Positions 10,687 through 19,653 of a stretch of 64,000 bases of DNA are shown piece after piece. The translations under genes were made by a program, and so were the position numbers. Each line of letters opens with the position of its first letter. Positions within the stretch are counted from its first letter, which is position 1. Under the pieces are notes generated by a model. That model was given only the letters and a program-made list of their open reading frames with translations. It had not been told where the DNA came from and ran no database searches. Source of the stretch: Roseburia sp. 499 (GTDB lineage: Bacteria; Bacillota; Clostridia; Lachnospirales; Lachnospiraceae); assembly GCF_001940225.2 (NCBI RefSeq), contig NZ_CP135164.1, positions 558,001-622,000 of the forward strand. Reading direction: 5' to 3'.

Positions 10687-13600
10687 GTGAGGGAGAAATA
10701 TTTAAACTATGTTGATAGTTTTATACACACATTGATTTCCGGTATTGGGAGAAAAAGAAATAACTATCTTGCAATCAAACATTATAATAGATTTGATATT
10801 CTGCCAGAAGATATTGGGAAGATTCAAGAACAATATCCGGAAATTTATGTGTTTTATCACAGTTTTTATGAAAATGACATGCCAGATGCCTATGAACCAT
10901 TTCTAACACTGATAAAAGAACTTTACAAACAGAATTCGAAAGGAATGACAGTAAAAGAATTTCTGGAAGAATGTGGTGTTTATAGTCAGCAGAGAGAATT
11001 GATTCAGTCCTATATGGAAACTGGAATCTGTCAGAGACAGGAAGAAGTAATCCTAAGTGAAGTGTCTTATGAACAGGAACGTATGGTGGATTCTCTAATT
11101 AAGGTAATGTTGTACTGTTCTCGTAGAAGACCGTTTTTGCTTGTACTGAATGGATTTCATCTGGCTGGAAGTTCTACGGTTACATTGATGAAACATCTTT
11201 TTGAGTATGATGAAAATGAGAACTTTTGTGCACTTTTGGCATATAATAGTCTTCATACAGTGCCGGCATATATGGCTACGGTATGGGATGAATATACAGA
11301 ACTGTTAGAGGAAAATGGATGTGTCATCAATGGAGAAATGATGATGAATCAAGGTGCGGCAGAAGAGGAAGCTGCAGTATTTCATTTTGAGGCAAATCAT
11401 ATCTCACAGTATTTGAAGCAGCTTCACAATATGTATGAAACATTGGATTTGGAACAGGCGAAGTATTATCTTCAGATTCTTTATCGTAAGATTGAGATGG
11501 AAAATCTTTATCTGAAGGAAACAGATAAGTTCCAGGTTTTAGAGTTGTACGCAAGAGTGTCCATATTGGCAGACGATATTCCTAATGCGTTAATGGTTTG
11601 TGAGAATCTGCAAAGTGTGAAGTGGCAGCATGAGCAGCAGGAAGGCGAGTATCTGTATTATTATCTTCTTGGGATGACACAGATGTATAGTGGAAATTTA
11701 AAAGAAGCTATTTCCTGTGCGAAGAAATGTAGTGAGAGTGCCGAATCCATGAAAAATGATTTCTATGGATTTAAAGCACAACTATTAGAGGTTATGGCAA
11801 GGATGTCCGGATGGCATAATATTCTATTTTGTGCCAATGATGTGGAAATTGAGCCGGAATTTTTAGAGAAAGCCGAAGAATATAAGTATTGGAATCATTT
11901 GGCGTATACATATATATATGCCTATGATAATTCAAAAGAATTGTTCCAGGGAACTACCGGAATTGAAGAACGTCTGGTCCATTATCGGAAGGGCTTGGAG
12001 TTAGCGAAAAAAATAGATAATCAGTATCTGTTAGTAGAGGCTTATCGAAAAAATATTATGATAGCCTCAGTACATGGATTGTTTGAGATATCAGATTACT
12101 ACTATTATAAGTGGAAGGACCTGGTAAAAGAAAGCGACCCATTTGCCATGGCAAATATTTACAACGGATTAGGATACAATAGTTGTGCTATGGAAAAGTA
12201 TGAAAAGGCGAATGAGTGCTATAATAAGGCATTAAAATTGTTCTACGATTTGGAACGGGTAGATTATATGGGGGAAACCTTCTATAATATGGCCTTGAAC
12301 TGCCTTTTAGCAGAAGATTTTGAGTCTGCTTATACATATTTAAAATTATGTCTTAAGATTGTCCAGAAAAAGAAGTTGAACGACCTTCGTGTATGCAATA
12401 TTTCCAAGTTGTTCGGACTGTTGGCACTATGTAGTTTTCGGTTGAATATGATATATAATGCGAAGGTTTACTTAAAGAGTAATAAACAGTTCCTGAGTCA
12501 CATTCTAGAAAAGGATCAAGAGGCAATAAAGAATAATATCGACCCTTCTTTTACGCTGTGTGATGATGATATTTTCCTGAGCTTTTATGTAGAAGGATTG
12601 ATTGATACAGAGGAAGAACTGTATGAAGAAGCGTTGAAATGCTATGAAGCGGCGGATATTTATGCAGAGCGTTCGAAAGGTTTTCAGTTTTTCAGTTATA
12701 TTCAGTTTCATGTTGCAAAGGCGAATCTTTATAACAAAATGGAGAAGCTGGAACAGGCACGGGAAGAATTAGAGTTAGCACTTGATTATGCCAAAAAACA
12801 TAAAAACGTTCAAAAAGCAATTCAACTTCAGAATATATTAGAAGGAAAGAATAGTATTACAAATCGTTATGATTTGAAACTTCAAAAGCTTACGATAGAA
12901 GAAATTACGCAGGTAATTAAGCAGGCTGGAATTGTGCGAGATTATCAGGACATGAAAAGGCAGATGGATTTTCTTACCATCTGGCAGAAAATCATTGCCA
13001 TAGATGGTAAGGAACGGGCAGAACTGGTAGAGAATGCATTGAGTGTATTTTCTATAAATGCTAATTTGGATGGAATTATTTTCATTAAGTATTATAATGG
13101 CAAACCACAGATTCTATATGAAAATACTCCAATTCCATTAAGTGACAAGATGCTTCCTATACTAGAAAAATACTTTACCAGACATAGAAGTGGATTTGTT
13201 ACTTCTAAGTTGCAGGCAAATTACAATGAGTATCACCGTGTAATCTCTTTGTTTGGCGCAAGTAAGGTATGTTCTATGCTTTGTACGCCGTTTTATGTAA
13301 ATGAAAAGTTGGACAGTATTTTTGTTACCTACATATTGATGAAAGATAACTGGAGTTCACCAATCAACCGATATATGTTGGATGAAAGTGATTATAATAT
13401 GTATACACTGGTGTTCCAACAACTTTTGGATGCGTTAGCAAAGTTGGAGAATAATAAAAAGATTCAGAAGATAAATGCAAAATTGGAACATTCGGCAATA
13501 ACCGATTTCCTAACGGGATTGTACAATAGGGATGGATTTTTCCAAAACATAGAGAATATGTTGGACATTTGTTTAAAAGAAAAGCATGGTTTGGATATGG

Positions 13601-14034
13601 CATTGATTTATCTGGATTTGGATAACTTCAAGTATTATAATGATACCTTTGGACATGATGTAGGAGATATGGTCTTAAAAGAAATTGCAGCCATCTTGAA
13701 GAAGGTATCTAGGAGTAATGGATTTGCTACCAGATTTGGTGGTGATGAATTCTTGGTTGTTCTTTTGAGTGCGGAACGTGAAAGTACAGAGAGAATCGTA
13801 AAACAGATTAGGAAAAAGATTCAGGAAGCACAGAGTTTTATCCCAATGATTGAAGAGTTTTTGGGAGAAAAGGTAGAAGTACCGGAAAACAAAAAAGTTT
13901 CCTGCTCCATGGGAATTGTATTGCGTGAGAATATTCAAAAGAAGCAGGAATTTGGTGAAATTATAAAAGAAGCAGATCAGGCTTTATATACAATAAAGCG
14001 AACTACGAAAAACGATTATCGTTTTGCAGATTAA
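10687..14034 (+). CDS. Large TPR-GAF-like-GGDEF protein, predicted diguanylate cyclase
   Basis: Predicted to make cyclic di-GMP. The 1115-residue protein has (1) an N-terminal ~220 residues resembling a STAND/AAA ATPase module, with a Walker-B-like strand RRPFLLVLNGFHLAG but no Walker A P-loop; (2) helical tetratricopeptide-like repeats from about 230 to 730 (e.g. NIYNGLGYNSCAMEKYEKAN); (3) a GAF-like segment about 755-900; (4) a GGDEF domain from about 940 with SAITDFLTGLYNRDGFF and RFGGDEFLVVL. The product-inhibition I-site (RxxD) appears as RSNG, so feedback binding is probably lost. GTG start: AAGGAGG is 7 bases upstream. No transmembrane segment. It ends 3 bp from the convergent DHH gene. 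Confidence 0.88.
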   Translation: MREKYLNYVDSFIHTLISGIGRKRNNYLAIKHYNRFDILPEDIGKIQEQYPEIYVFYHSFYENDMPDAYEPFLTLIKELYKQNSKGMTVKEFLEECGVYSQQRELIQSYMETGICQRQEEVILSEVSYEQERMVDSLIKVMLYCSRRRPFLLVLNGFHLAGSSTVTLMKHLFEYDENENFCALLAYNSLHTVPAYMATVWDEYTELLEENGCVINGEMMMNQGAAEEEAAVFHFEANHISQYLKQLHNMYETLDLEQAKYYLQILYRKIEMENLYLKETDKFQVLELYARVSILADDIPNALMVCENLQSVKWQHEQQEGEYLYYYLLGMTQMYSGNLKEAISCAKKCSESAESMKNDFYGFKAQLLEVMARMSGWHNILFCANDVEIEPEFLEKAEEYKYWNHLAYTYIYAYDNSKELFQGTTGIEERLVHYRKGLELAKKIDNQYLLVEAYRKNIMIASVHGLFEISDYYYYKWKDLVKESDPFAMANIYNGLGYNSCAMEKYEKANECYNKALKLFYDLERVDYMGETFYNMALNCLLAEDFESAYTYLKLCLKIVQKKKLNDLRVCNISKLFGLLALCSFRLNMIYNAKVYLKSNKQFLSHILEKDQEAIKNNIDPSFTLCDDDIFLSFYVEGLIDTEEELYEEALKCYEAADIYAERSKGFQFFSYIQFHVAKANLYNKMEKLEQAREELELALDYAKKHKNVQKAIQLQNILEGKNSITNRYDLKLQKLTIEEITQVIKQAGIVRDYQDMKRQMDFLTIWQKIIAIDGKERAELVENALSVFSINANLDGIIFIKYYNGKPQILYENTPIPLSDKMLPILEKYFTRHRSGFVTSKLQANYNEYHRVISLFGASKVCSMLCTPFYVNEKLDSIFVTYILMKDNWSSPINRYMLDESDYNMYTLVFQQLLDALAKLENNKKIQKINAKLEHSAITDFLTGLYNRDGFFQNIENMLDICLKEKHGLDMALIYLDLDNFKYYNDTFGHDVGDMVLKEIAAILKKVSRSNGFATRFGGDEFLVVLLSAERESTERIVKQIRKKIQEAQSFIPMIEEFLGEKVEVPENKKVSCSMGIVLRENIQKKQEFGEIIKEADQALYTIKRTTKNDYRFAD

Positions 14035-14037
14035 AAA

Positions 14038-15021
14038 TTATTGTGGCGTGTTTTTCATCATCTCCGCAATGGCATTCATAAATAAAGTGTGGATGCTGTT
14101 GTGGAGATTTTCACCAAGAAGATGAAAATGATCTTTTGGAATGATTCCACCGGCCATAGAAGGATGACCACCGCCACTTCCCAGCCCATTTAAGGTATGA
14201 GCAATCAGATTACCTGCATGAATACGATTTTCTTCACTTCTAATGGAAAAACGGATTCCATCTGTCTGCATTGCATATACAATTGCAATATCTACAACAT
14301 CCAAAGATAGAATAAAATCAGAAATAATGGCAATTAATGCCTGTGCACAGTTAAATGGAATATACGCAAATCCGGTGCGGTCATAGATGCGGATGTTCTG
14401 AATAGCAGCACCATAAGCACGAAGGTCATTAAATTCCATAGTATTAGAGTACATATGAGTGACCAGATTCCAGTCTGCCAGTGGGAATAAAAAAGAGAGC
14501 ATGTCCGTATCCAAACGGGTAGTGCCACGGGTAAAGTCTGCTGTGTCCATTTTGATACCATAGGCAAGAGCTGCTGCGCACGCTGGTGACATAGGAGTTT
14601 TCGTGTCATAGTAATAAGAGGCTATAATGGAGGCACAGGCACCAACAAGACGAATGTCACTGTATTCATAATTATATGGGAAAAAAGTAGGGTGATGATC
14701 GATACATGCTATTTCCTCACCAATAAAGTCAGTTACATTGCTGTTTTTTTTCTGGGAATCTACCAGTATGATAAAATCGGATTCTTTCATATGAGAAAGT
14801 TCTGTTTTGGAGAACATAGTGATGCCAAACGTATCTAACATTTTTTTAGAACTTAGGCGATCGATTCGTCCATCATAGCATAAAGAAGATTCAATACCAT
14901 AATAGTTTAAGAACTGCTGCAGACCGAATGCACTGGAAATAGCATCCGGGTCCGGAAAGTTATGTGTCTGAATAAAAACAGTATGATTTTTTAAAATAGA
15001 AACCAATGCTAATGGATCCAT
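14038..15021 (-). CDS. DHH/DHHA1 phosphoesterase (NrnA-like)
   Basis: A 327-residue protein of the DHH superfamily, resembling NrnA-type enzymes that degrade short oligonucleotides (nanoRNA), pAp or pGpG. Metal-binding motifs are in order: QTHNFPDPDA (~residue 19), IILVDSQ (~86), the DHHP motif (~112), and the C-terminal DHHA1 substrate motif GSGGGHPSMAGG (~283). The exact substrate cannot be told from motifs. If it degrades linear di-GMP it would complement the adjacent diguanylate cyclase, with which it is convergent, but that is speculation. The ATG at 15021 follows a GGGGC-type site. Confidence 0.85.
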   Translation of the reverse strand: MDPLALVSILKNHTVFIQTHNFPDPDAISSAFGLQQFLNYYGIESSLCYDGRIDRLSSKKMLDTFGITMFSKTELSHMKESDFIILVDSQKKNSNVTDFIGEEIACIDHHPTFFPYNYEYSDIRLVGACASIIASYYYDTKTPMSPACAAALAYGIKMDTADFTRGTTRLDTDMLSFLFPLADWNLVTHMYSNTMEFNDLRAYGAAIQNIRIYDRTGFAYIPFNCAQALIAIISDFILSLDVVDIAIVYAMQTDGIRFSIRSEENRIHAGNLIAHTLNGLGSGGGHPSMAGGIIPKDHFHLLGENLHNSIHTLFMNAIAEMMKNTPQ

Positions 15022-15073
15022 AAAAAGCCCCTTTCCCTACCCAATATAGTTGTTTATATCTTAGCATAATTCC

Positions 15074-15102
15074 TTGAAAAAGTCATTACATTTTGCTATG
15101 AT
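15074..15102 (+). promoter_or_regulatory. Promoter of truA-recJ
   Basis: TTGAAA (15074-15079), 17-bp spacer, TATGAT (15097-15102), about 38 bp upstream of the truA start. Confidence 0.7.
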
Positions 15103-15140
15103 GCAAGTGCGGTAAATCATAATAGAAAAGGAAGTATAAT

Positions 15141-15881
15141 GTGAACAAAAATTATAAATTAACCATACAATATGACGGAACCCGTTATAAGGGTTGGCAA
15201 AGCCAGAAGAGTACGGATATTACCATTCAAGGGAAGTTGAACGCTGTTTTTTCTCAAATGGAGGGAAAAGAGGTAGAATTACAGGGATCAGGCAGAACAG
15301 ATGCGGGAGTGCATGCCGTAGGGCAGGTTGCAAGTGTGCATTTAGCAGTTGATATGACGATTCCACAGATGTTGGCGTATGTAAATCACTATCTACCGGA
15401 AGATATTGGAGTGGTGGAAATGGAGGAAGTGCCGGAGCGGTTTCATGCGCGACTTTCTGCAAAACAAAAGACATATATGTATCGAATTTTTAATAGCAAT
15501 ATGCCAAATGTATTTGAACGAAAATGGATGTATACGATAGAAGAACCTTTGGATTTGGCAGCCATGAAGAGGGCAGCAGCTTGTTTAGAGGGAACTCATG
15601 ATTTTGCGGCGTTTTGTACAAATCATAGTAAAAAGAAGTCTACAGTGCGTACCATTTACAAGATTGATATTTTACAAAAAGGGCAGGAAGTGGATGTCTG
15701 TATAACCGGAAATGGATTTCTTCATAACATGGTGCGAATTATAGTAGGCACTCTGGTGGAAGCAGGAATGAAGAAACGAAAGCCAGAAGAGATAGGAGAA
15801 ATTTTATCAAATAAAAAGAGAGAAAATGCAGGGATTACAATGCCGGCAAAGGGATTGACTTTGCAGAGCGTAGAGTATTAG
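15141..15881 (+). CDS. truA: tRNA pseudouridine(38-40) synthase
   Basis: Isomerises uridines 38-40 in the tRNA anticodon arm. The 246-residue length is normal for the family. It begins YKLTIQYDGTRYKGWQSQ and has the catalytic aspartate in GSGRTDAGVHA (~residue 53), then FHARLSAKQKTYMYRIF and GNGFLHNMVRIIVGTL. GTG at 15141 is preceded by AAAGGAAG. recJ follows 23 bases later in the same direction. Confidence 0.95.
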   Translation: MNKNYKLTIQYDGTRYKGWQSQKSTDITIQGKLNAVFSQMEGKEVELQGSGRTDAGVHAVGQVASVHLAVDMTIPQMLAYVNHYLPEDIGVVEMEEVPERFHARLSAKQKTYMYRIFNSNMPNVFERKWMYTIEEPLDLAAMKRAAACLEGTHDFAAFCTNHSKKKSTVRTIYKIDILQKGQEVDVCITGNGFLHNMVRIIVGTLVEAGMKKRKPEEIGEILSNKKRENAGITMPAKGLTLQSVEY

Positions 15882-15904
15882 AAGAATAGGAAAAATGAAT
15901 AGAA

Positions 15905-17635
15905 ATGGAAAAATGGTATGTAGCTGCCAAAAGGGCAGATTTTAAAGAAATTGCAGGGCGGTTCGGTATTGACCAGGTAACAGCAAGAATTATACGAAAC
16001 CGAGATATTGTAGAAGAAAGTGAAATAGAGAAATATTTGAATGGAACAGTTGCGGACTTGTATTCGCCGGAAAAAATGAAGGATATGCAAAAGGCCGTTT
16101 CCATTTTGAAAGAGAAAATAGCAGAAAAGAAGAAAATCAGGATTATTGGAGATTACGATATTGACGGTGTACAGTCCGTTTATATTTTGTATTCTGCACT
16201 AAAAAAGTTAGGCGGAAGCGTAGATTATGCCATACCGGATCGAATTGCAGATGGATACGGTGTAAATAACCGATTGATAGAGAAGGCAAAAGAGGATGGT
16301 GTAGATACAATATTGACTTGTGATAATGGAATAGCAGCAACGGAAGCGTTGGCATTAGCAAAACAGTTTGGTATGACCGTTATTATTACAGATCATCATG
16401 AGGTGCCCTATGAAGAAAATGAAATGGGAGAAAAAAGATATTTTTTGCCGGAGGCAGATGCGATTGTAAATCCCAAGCAGGAGGATTGCCCTTATCCAAA
16501 TAAATGTCTGTGTGGAGCAGCTGTAGCTTTTAAACTGGTTCAAGTGTTATACCAGGCAGAGGGGCAAAAAGAATCTGAAGCTATGGAGTTTCTGGAAAAT
16601 GCGGCATTTGCAACGGTAGGAGATGTGATGGATTTATCGGGAGAGAACCGTATTATTGTCAAAGAGGGATTAAAGAGATTGAATCAGACCTCCAATTATG
16701 GAATGCGGGCATTAACAGCAAAAAATAATATCGAACCAGGTACGATTAAGTCCTACCATATAGGGTTTGTGTTAGGTCCTTGTCTGAATGCCAGTGGGCG
16801 TTTGGATACGGCAAAGAGGGCATTGGAACTTCTATTAGCTTCCAACGAAGCGGAAGCAGCAAGTTGTGCGGCGGATTTATATGACTTGAATGCAAGTAGA
16901 AAGGAATTGACAGAGGCAGGAGTAGAACAGGCGAAAGAGCAGGTGGAACAGTCTGACATAAAAAAGGATAAAGTGCTGGTTATTTATCTGCCGGAGTGTC
17001 ATGAAAGTTTGGCAGGAATTATTGCAGGCAGAATTCGGGAACAGTATAACCGTCCCGTATTTGTGCTGACAAAAGGGGAAGAAGGAGTGAAGGGCTCCGG
17101 GCGCTCCATTGAAAGTTATTCTATGTATGATGAAATGGTAAAGTGCAGCAACTTGTTCACAAAATTCGGGGGGCATCCTATGGCAGCAGGGCTTTCTATG
17201 CCAGAGGAAAATGTGGAGGTTTTTCGGCGCCAGATAAATGAAAAGGCTTCACTTACAGAAGAAGATTTGTTGCCTAAGATTATGATAGATGTACCTATGC
17301 CATTGGATTACATATCGAAGGAATTGATTGAAGAATTGAAAATACTAGAGCCTTTTGGAAAAGCAAATGAAAAGCCGGTGTTTGCAGACAAAAATATACG
17401 GATATTGTCTATGCGGATATTTGGGAAAAATCAAAATGTATGCAAGATGAGGGTCGAAAGCCAGGGAGGAACAAAAATAGATGCTGTATATTTTGGTGAT
17501 GCAGAGAAAATGATTTCCTACTACAGAGAAAAATGTGGGGAACAGGAGATGAGAGCGTCTTTTGTATATTATCCGGAAGTTAATGAGTATAATGGTAGGG
17601 AAAGTTTACAAATAATCGTGAAGAATTATTGCTGA
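15905..17635 (+). CDS. recJ: Single-strand-specific DNA exonuclease RecJ
   Basis: 5'-3' single-strand DNA exonuclease used in recombination and repair. The 576 residues match the short clostridial form. DHH catalytic motifs: IIGDYDIDGVQS (~residue 80), LTCDNGIAA, ITDHHEVPY (~162), and LGPCLNASGRLDTA (~288); DHHA1 contains FGGHPMAAGLSM (~424). The C-terminal OB-fold (about 460-576) is present. The ribosome binding site (AGGA at 15888) is weak and rather far from the ATG at 15905, so expression may depend partly on coupling with truA. Confidence 0.93.
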   Translation: MEKWYVAAKRADFKEIAGRFGIDQVTARIIRNRDIVEESEIEKYLNGTVADLYSPEKMKDMQKAVSILKEKIAEKKKIRIIGDYDIDGVQSVYILYSALKKLGGSVDYAIPDRIADGYGVNNRLIEKAKEDGVDTILTCDNGIAATEALALAKQFGMTVIITDHHEVPYEENEMGEKRYFLPEADAIVNPKQEDCPYPNKCLCGAAVAFKLVQVLYQAEGQKESEAMEFLENAAFATVGDVMDLSGENRIIVKEGLKRLNQTSNYGMRALTAKNNIEPGTIKSYHIGFVLGPCLNASGRLDTAKRALELLLASNEAEAASCAADLYDLNASRKELTEAGVEQAKEQVEQSDIKKDKVLVIYLPECHESLAGIIAGRIREQYNRPVFVLTKGEEGVKGSGRSIESYSMYDEMVKCSNLFTKFGGHPMAAGLSMPEENVEVFRRQINEKASLTEEDLLPKIMIDVPMPLDYISKELIEELKILEPFGKANEKPVFADKNIRILSMRIFGKNQNVCKMRVESQGGTKIDAVYFGDAEKMISYYREKCGEQEMRASFVYYPEVNEYNGRESLQIIVKNYC

Positions 17636-17658
17636 TTTCAGGAAAATGGTGTTATACT
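17629..17658 (+). promoter_or_regulatory. Promoter of the chemoreceptor-like gene
   Basis: TTGCTG (17629-17634), 17-bp spacer, TTATAC/TATACT (17652-17658). It overlaps the recJ stop codon and supports the start at 17691 for the next gene. Confidence 0.6.
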
Positions 17659-17690
17659 TACATAGGAAGATTGTAGAAAGGGGCAGGCAA

Positions 17691-18674
17691 ATGTTTGGTG
17701 GACGAAAGAAACAGGATGAGACAAGAGAATTAGAAAAAGAACTGTTATCCAGACAGGTGATGTTGGATCGCTATTCTCAAGTGTTTGCAGAGATTACAGC
17801 AAAACAGCGGGATACAGATGAAAGGCTGGACACTTTAAAAAATAGTCAGGAGAAGATGGATCAGCAGTTGACAAGAGTAATAGATGCGGTAAATTGTGCG
17901 TCAGATCATACAGAGGAGCAACGACAGAAAAATAGCAGGATTCAGGAAGAAGTACGTAGAATTTCAAGTGGCTTGGAACAGTCTGAAACTTGTTATTGGA
18001 AGATTGTGGAAGAATTGAAGCAGCAGAAGGAGAATATGCTGGAAACGGTAGAACAGAATAAGCACTTTACAGCCCCGGCAGAGTTCTTAAGTAAAGTTCC
18101 TACAGAACTGCAGGAAGAATTAAAAGGCATTACGGCTCGTATAGAGGAATTGGATGATATGGGTAGGCAGATGGGAGTTCTTTCCTTGAATGCAGCCATT
18201 GAAGCAGGACGTATGGGAGAAAGCGGGAAAGAATTTGTGGCAGCGGCAGAAGAGGTACGGGAACTGGCAGGGCAATATCAGCAGATGACAGCTTCTTTTC
18301 AGGAGGCAATCGTAAAAATAAATGAAAAGTTAGAGGAAACTCAAAACCAGGTAGTACATTTAAATGGCTTGTTAAAGGATAATAATGTACGCATGGGAAA
18401 GACTACAAAAGAATTTGCAGATAGTATATATCGGATGGAACATTCAGACATACAGAATTTTAGTCCGGAAGTAAAACAACTAGAAGAGGAGATTACAGGT
18501 ACTGCAGCAAAAGAAGAGGAGTTGGTAAGACAGTATGCATTAGCAACTGACGCCATGGAACAGGCAGGCGAAAGCTTTATGAAACAGCAGGATGCTTTGG
18601 AACGGCTAAAGGATGGACAGGAGGAAATCAGAGAGCAGATTAAGGCTGCTAAGTTGGAAATGGCAGAAAAATAA
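17691..18674 (+). CDS. Soluble methyl-accepting-chemotaxis-like protein
   Basis: A 327-residue, largely coiled-coil protein without transmembrane segments. The centre holds the signalling hairpin of chemoreceptors: MGVLSLNAAIEAGRMGESGK and the following EFVAAAEEVRELAGQ, corresponding to the NILALNAAIEAARAGE...VAEEVRKLA tip that contacts CheA/CheW. Arms on each side are shorter than in classical receptors and no sensor domain is visible. ATG at 17691 is used because AAAGGGG lies 7 bases upstream and the promoter lies in between; a longer frame starts earlier but before the promoter. The signal it reads is unknown; it could be cytoplasmic or act outside chemotaxis. Confidence 0.75.
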   Translation: MFGGRKKQDETRELEKELLSRQVMLDRYSQVFAEITAKQRDTDERLDTLKNSQEKMDQQLTRVIDAVNCASDHTEEQRQKNSRIQEEVRRISSGLEQSETCYWKIVEELKQQKENMLETVEQNKHFTAPAEFLSKVPTELQEELKGITARIEELDDMGRQMGVLSLNAAIEAGRMGESGKEFVAAAEEVRELAGQYQQMTASFQEAIVKINEKLEETQNQVVHLNGLLKDNNVRMGKTTKEFADSIYRMEHSDIQNFSPEVKQLEEEITGTAAKEEELVRQYALATDAMEQAGESFMKQQDALERLKDGQEEIREQIKAAKLEMAEK

Positions 18675-18697
18675 GGTGAGAAAGGATAGGCGAGGCG

Positions 18698-19633
18698 ATG
18701 AAAAAGAGTACATTTGAATTTTTATCTGCAGACAGGGGAACCAAAATTCATGCTGTAAAATGGGAACCGGATACAGGGAAGATGAAAGGTATTCTCCAGA
18801 TTACTCATGGAATGGTGGAATATGTAGAACGCTATGATGCCTTTGCAGAATATATGACCCAAAAGGAGTTTATGGTAGTAGGACATGACCATCTGGGACA
18901 TGGTGCTTCTGTTGCATCACACGAATATTGGGGATATTTTGCACCGAAGAATGGAAGTGATATTCTAATAGAGGATATGAATACACTGCGTACTATGATC
19001 CAGAAGGAATATCCGGATATTCCCTATTTTATGTTGGGACACAGTATGGGGTCATTTCTTCTGAGAAAGTACCTTTCAAAATACGGACAGAATCTTTGGG
19101 GAGCCATTATTATGGGAACAGGAAGCCAGCCGGATAAGGCGGTACAGTTTGGAAAAGGGGTGTGCAAGTTTCTGGCATTTTTCCGAGGATGGAATCATCG
19201 AAGCAAACTGGTAAACAATCTGGCGTTTTCAGGGAATAATAAGCGATTTGAAGCGGAAGGAACTAACGCATGGCTTACAAAGGATAAGGATATGGTAAAG
19301 ACTTATAACAGCGAAGCAAGATGTACCTTTATCTTTACCTTGAATGGTTTTTATAACCTTTTCGATACCATTCATTACATAAATCAACCGGAAAACATTG
19401 ATGCAATTCCCAAAGAACTGCCTTTATTTTTTGTGGCAGGAGAAGATGATCCGGTTGGAAATTATGGCGCAGGAGTCAAAGAAGCTTATGAGACATATGA
19501 AAAGGCGGGGATAGAGGATATTACATGGAAGCTTTATCCTACCGATCGTCATGAGATTTTAAATGAACTTGACAGAGAAAAAGTATATGAAGACATCTAT
19601 GCATGGATGAAGGTGCATATAGAATTAGCATAA
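18698..19633 (+). CDS. Alpha/beta hydrolase, monoacylglycerol-lipase-like
   Basis: A 311-residue serine hydrolase of the S33/monoacylglycerol lipase type. The nucleophile elbow is MLGHSMGSFLLRKY (Ser ~113); the acid is likely in FVAGEDDPVGNYG (~250) and the histidine in PTDRHEILNE (~288). The N-terminal HGMVEYVERYDAFAEYM and GHDHLGHGAS match the family. No signal peptide is seen, so it is cytoplasmic. The substrate cannot be inferred. It sits between a chemoreceptor-like gene and a secreted DUF1002 gene, all in one direction. Confidence 0.85.
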   Translation: MKKSTFEFLSADRGTKIHAVKWEPDTGKMKGILQITHGMVEYVERYDAFAEYMTQKEFMVVGHDHLGHGASVASHEYWGYFAPKNGSDILIEDMNTLRTMIQKEYPDIPYFMLGHSMGSFLLRKYLSKYGQNLWGAIIMGTGSQPDKAVQFGKGVCKFLAFFRGWNHRSKLVNNLAFSGNNKRFEAEGTNAWLTKDKDMVKTYNSEARCTFIFTLNGFYNLFDTIHYINQPENIDAIPKELPLFFVAGEDDPVGNYGAGVKEAYETYEKAGIEDITWKLYPTDRHEILNELDREKVYEDIYAWMKVHIELA

Positions 19634-19653
19634 AGACAGAAAGTGAGGACAAC

